64,000 nt of DNA from Ruegeria meonggei (GTDB lineage: Bacteria; Pseudomonadota; Alphaproteobacteria; Rhodobacterales; Rhodobacteraceae), in contig NZ_FWFP01000017.1 in assembly GCF_900172215.1 (NCBI RefSeq), positions 1 through 64,000 of the forward strand. The letters are read 5' to 3'. The translations under genes were made by a program, and so were the position numbers. How positions within the stretch are numbered: position 1 is the first letter of the stretch; the number at the start of each line of letters is the position of its first letter. Below are positions 61,838 through 64,000 of this stretch, piece after piece. The notes beneath the pieces are model-generated. The model was not told the origin of the DNA, searched no databases, and saw only the letters and a program-made list of their open reading frames with translations.

Positions 61838-62722
61838 TCAGAGTGCTCCCCCAGATGCCTGGCGCAACATCCAGACCATTCGCAGGCATCTGAGCCGGAT
61901 CAATGTCGCGATTGCCCGCATACGTTCTCCAGCAGTGGCTAGTTTGCCGCTGTTGAGTACCTTCGGGATATGCACCACGGCGCTGGCCGGCATTGCCAAT
62001 GCCCGGATCGCCCATTTCAGACGTCTGGCCGGGCTGGTGCCATTCAACTGAAACCCCTCGCGCGTGGTGCGATGCCATTTTGTCCGCAAGGCGTTCCAGT
62101 CCTGCCGCGACGGATGGCTCACACGCAGGCGATCTTCGTAGATCAGTTCGTACCCGTGTGCCACCGCGCGCATTGTCCACTCCCGGTCTTCCGATACACC
62201 ATTGATGAAACCACCGATCTCTTCAAAGATATCGCGCCGTGTCAGCAAGTTGCCCGAGCCGGAAAATCCCTGAACTTCGATATAGTGGCGAAAATTGAAG
62301 GCAAAGACCGCTTCGAAGGCCTCCGCACCGCTGCGCGGCGGTGGTGTTTCGTCAAAAACATCTACGCGACCACCGATCAAATCTGCCCTTGCCGCGATCT
62401 CGCGCCCGACAGTCAGCCAGTCCCGGGAAGGCACACAGTCGGCATCAATGAAAAACAGCCGCGGAGCCGCAGTTTCGCATATCCCCCTGTTGCGTGCCGC
62501 GGCTGCGCCTTTTTCTTCCTCGACCACAAACCTTACAGTCGGAAACGCGTTGCGTAACGCTTTCAGCGACACCGGTGATTTGTTGTCGACGACAACAACC
62601 TCGGTATCCGTCAGATCATTCTGCATCAACGCCTTCAGGCACCGCTCCAGGCGCTGGACGTCATTATAGTGCGGAATGATAACGGCAATAGCGGGTGCCG
62701 TTTCACTAATAGCCGTACTCAT
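61838..62722 (-). CDS. GT2 glycosyltransferase
   Basis: A 294-residue soluble transferase: IAVIIPHYNDVQRLERCL, VVVVDNKSPVSL, AAAARNRGI, FFIDADCVPSRDW (D-x-D) and SGSGNLLTRRDIFEEIGGF. WTMRAVAHGYELIYEDRLRVSHPSR is the late acceptor motif of rhamnosyl-type and related GT2s. ATG 62722 lies inside the tyrosine-kinase gene, overlapping its end by 17 bases, so the two are co-translated. ATG without a good ribosome site suggests coupling. A terminator follows its stop. Confidence 0.85.
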   Translation of the reverse strand: MSTAISETAPAIAVIIPHYNDVQRLERCLKALMQNDLTDTEVVVVDNKSPVSLKALRNAFPTVRFVVEEEKGAAAARNRGICETAAPRLFFIDADCVPSRDWLTVGREIAARADLIGGRVDVFDETPPPRSGAEAFEAVFAFNFRHYIEVQGFSGSGNLLTRRDIFEEIGGFINGVSEDREWTMRAVAHGYELIYEDRLRVSHPSRQDWNALRTKWHRTTREGFQLNGTSPARRLKWAIRALAMPASAVVHIPKVLNSGKLATAGERMRAIATLIRLRCLRMVWMLRQASGGAL

Positions 62723-63527
62723 AACCAAAAGCCCCGCTGGAATAGCGGCATTTGTTCAGGACAATTCCCATCACGCTGGTCAGTTCGGCCAGTTGCCGTT
62801 CGGCCAGATCGATACGATCGAGCGTGGTCTTCTCTGCAACAACCAAAAGCAGCGCACAATCGACGTTCTTCAAAAACCCGTGGCTATCATCGCTGGACAT
62901 CAACGGCGGTGTGTCAAACAGAATGACATCCGGCTGATATACGGTTTCGATCTGTTCGAGCAGTTCGATCACTTGACGGCCTTGCAGAACTTCCGACGGA
63001 TTACGTGTCGGGGCATGGTTCAGCCCGAAAATCACATTCTCGCCATGCCGCACAGCGTGTTCATGAAATGGGACGGTGCCCTGTATCACATCCGCCATGT
63101 TATATTGGCCGGTCTGCTTCAGGATTTTCGCCAGCCCCATGCGGCGCAGATCAAAATCAAGCACGACTGTCCGCAATTCTGCTTGCCGGCCCAGACTGAA
63201 GGCCAGATTGGCCGTCGATGTACTTTTGCCGCTGTCGCTATAGGGCGAGGTCAGCGCCACGCGCCGCCAGCCATTGGCCGTCACCTGTTGCAATACCTTT
63301 GTGCGCAGCATGTCATAAGGTGCGGCTTCGGTTCCACCCGAATAGGATATCAGGCGTTGGCGGGCCGCTGTCCTTTGGTCCAGCTCGATTTCGGGTAACG
63401 AGGACCAGACCTCATCTTTCTGTATCGGGATGGGTTGTGGTTCGGGTGCGGTACGGTCTGGGGGCTCCTGCTGACGGCTGGCCCGCTCGACCCGCGCCTT
63501 TTGGATCGCTTGCTGAAGACGGTCCAT
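62706..63527 (-). CDS. BY-kinase-type tyrosine autokinase (CpsD/EpsB-like)
   Basis: A 273-residue soluble ATPase that pairs with a Wzz-type protein to control polysaccharide length. Walker A is SPYSDSGKSTST (94-105), with Ser where Gly is common; Walker A' is VVLDFDLRRM (121-130) and Walker B is VILFDTPPL near 210. The C-terminus is Tyr-rich (CRYSSGAFGYEYGY), the site of autophosphorylation. ATG 63527 has GGAG eight bases ahead. Unlike most proteobacterial forms it is not fused to the membrane part; Wzz is a separate gene ending 40 bases upstream. Confidence 0.9.
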   Translation of the reverse strand: MDRLQQAIQKARVERASRQQEPPDRTAPEPQPIPIQKDEVWSSLPEIELDQRTAARQRLISYSGGTEAAPYDMLRTKVLQQVTANGWRRVALTSPYSDSGKSTSTANLAFSLGRQAELRTVVLDFDLRRMGLAKILKQTGQYNMADVIQGTVPFHEHAVRHGENVIFGLNHAPTRNPSEVLQGRQVIELLEQIETVYQPDVILFDTPPLMSSDDSHGFLKNVDCALLLVVAEKTTLDRIDLAERQLAELTSVMGIVLNKCRYSSGAFGYEYGY

Positions 63528-63567
63528 CACATACACTCCGAAACAAAACCGATGCAAATGACCCACA

Positions 63568-64000
63568 TCACCAATACACCTCCAGCTTATCCACAACTCG
63601 TTCAACAATTAGATCAAGCGGCTGATAATACGTATGGATTGCCCAGACCCCGGCAGGAACTCCGATAAGGATCGTCAGAACCACGGCCACCCAGATAGTC
63701 CGTCGTGTTATCACTTCGCCTTTTGACGGCACATAAGGGATGGTTGCAATCGGCCAGACTTCAAGATTTTTAACCAGATCTTCGGGGCGACGGGGAGCCC
63801 GGTTCAGCATCTCGAGCAGCAGAACCAGCCCAAGTCCCGCAGCGATGCCAAAAAGAGTCCCCCCGCCAGCGATCATAAACCGGTCGGGCTTGGCCGGAGA
63901 GGGCGGAACGGTTGGATGTTCCAGTACGGAAATACGCTGCCCCTGCGATGTTACCTCAATACGCTCGCCGGTCGATGCCGCAGCCAGACGACCCACGGCT
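63568..64000 (-). CDS. chain-length determinant protein, Wzz-like, C-terminal part (5' end beyond window)
   Basis: The reverse frame is open to the window end, giving 144 codons of the C-terminal part. It shows the periplasmic strand, a P-x2-P-pattern (VPPSPAKPDR) just before a hydrophobic helix of about 20 residues, then a cytoplasmic stretch with RRPEDLVKNLEVWPIATIPYV and a second helix. This is the end of a Wzz/polysaccharide co-polymerase of the kind that partners a BY-kinase. The stop is 40 bases before the kinase start. Confidence 0.85.
   Translation of the reverse strand, partial: AVGRLAAASTGERIEVTSQGQRISVLEHPTVPPSPAKPDRFMIAGGGTLFGIAAGLGLVLLLEMLNRAPRRPEDLVKNLEVWPIATIPYVPSKGEVITRRTIWVAVVLTILIGVPAGVWAIHTYYQPLDLIVERVVDKLEVYW

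Noticed and set aside
1..64000. tRNA, rRNA or CRISPR features
   Set aside because: No cloverleaf-like set with a T-loop motif, no rRNA-like sequence and no regularly spaced repeats other than the three iterons were found by eye.

Overview
The window looks like part of an extrachromosomal replicon from a roseobacter-type alphaproteobacterium (Rhodobacteraceae). It carries a RepA-type plasmid replication module: an iteron origin, a replication initiator gene, and divergent parA-parB with two parS-like palindromes. Immediately beside it is a complete dTDP-L-rhamnose operon (rmlCBDA). Published 'biofilm plasmids' of roseobacters combine a RepA-I replicon with a rhamnose operon needed for surface attachment, and this layout fits that type. 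A VPLPA-CTERM-type sorting tail (61229-61762) also fits Rhodobacteraceae. No rRNA, tRNA, CRISPR array or chromosomal housekeeping cluster was seen. Both window ends cut through genes, so the replicon continues on both sides.

Layout. 1-9932: a truncated acidic protein, a methyltransferase, three large membrane proteins of GT-C-like build, and a GtrB-like transferase / GtrA flippase / FAD oxidoreductase set. 10296-13381: a small ORF, a GNAT acetyltransferase, a chain of decayed IS and mobilization relics, and a tyrosine recombinase. 13692-18636: a nucleotide-sugar dehydrogenase and the rhamnose operon. 18656-22590: partition genes, origin and initiator. 23275-32760: a second sugar region with two polyprenyl-sugar-type GT2s, an epimerase, a GT-C protein, an AsnB-like amidotransferase, GtrA, a polysaccharide deacetylase and a second FAD oxidoreductase. 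32859-47677: a pyruvyltransferase with an unusual N-terminal domain, two tandem GT2 paralogues, an epimerase, a Wzx flippase, two GT4s, an MBL hydrolase, a Gfo/Idh/MocA oxidoreductase and a large membrane protein. 48073-54821: a dioxygenase-Rieske fusion, a third GtrB-like GT2, a third GtrA, and a tightly coupled operon for a CDP-6-deoxy, probably C-methylated sugar. 55477-64000: a third FAD oxidoreductase, a UDP-xylose synthase operon, the VPLPA-CTERM protein, a GT2, a tyrosine autokinase and the C-terminal end of a Wzz chain-length protein.

How the genes fit together. Precursor enzymes would supply dTDP-rhamnose, a UDP-uronic acid, UDP-xylose and a CDP-branched 6-deoxysugar. Eight GT2 and two GT4 glycosyltransferases, a Wzx flippase and the Wzz/BY-kinase pair imply a surface polysaccharide made by a Wzx/Wzy-type route; no clear Wzy, initiating transferase or outer-membrane exporter is visible here. 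On top of this sits a repeated theme of GtrB-like GT2, GtrA, UGM/PPOX-like FAD oxidoreductase and large GT-C-like membrane proteins. This suggests several parallel polyprenyl-phosphate-sugar decoration modules, whose FAD enzymes have no established role. Functions are assigned by reading motifs and architecture only; no database search was run.
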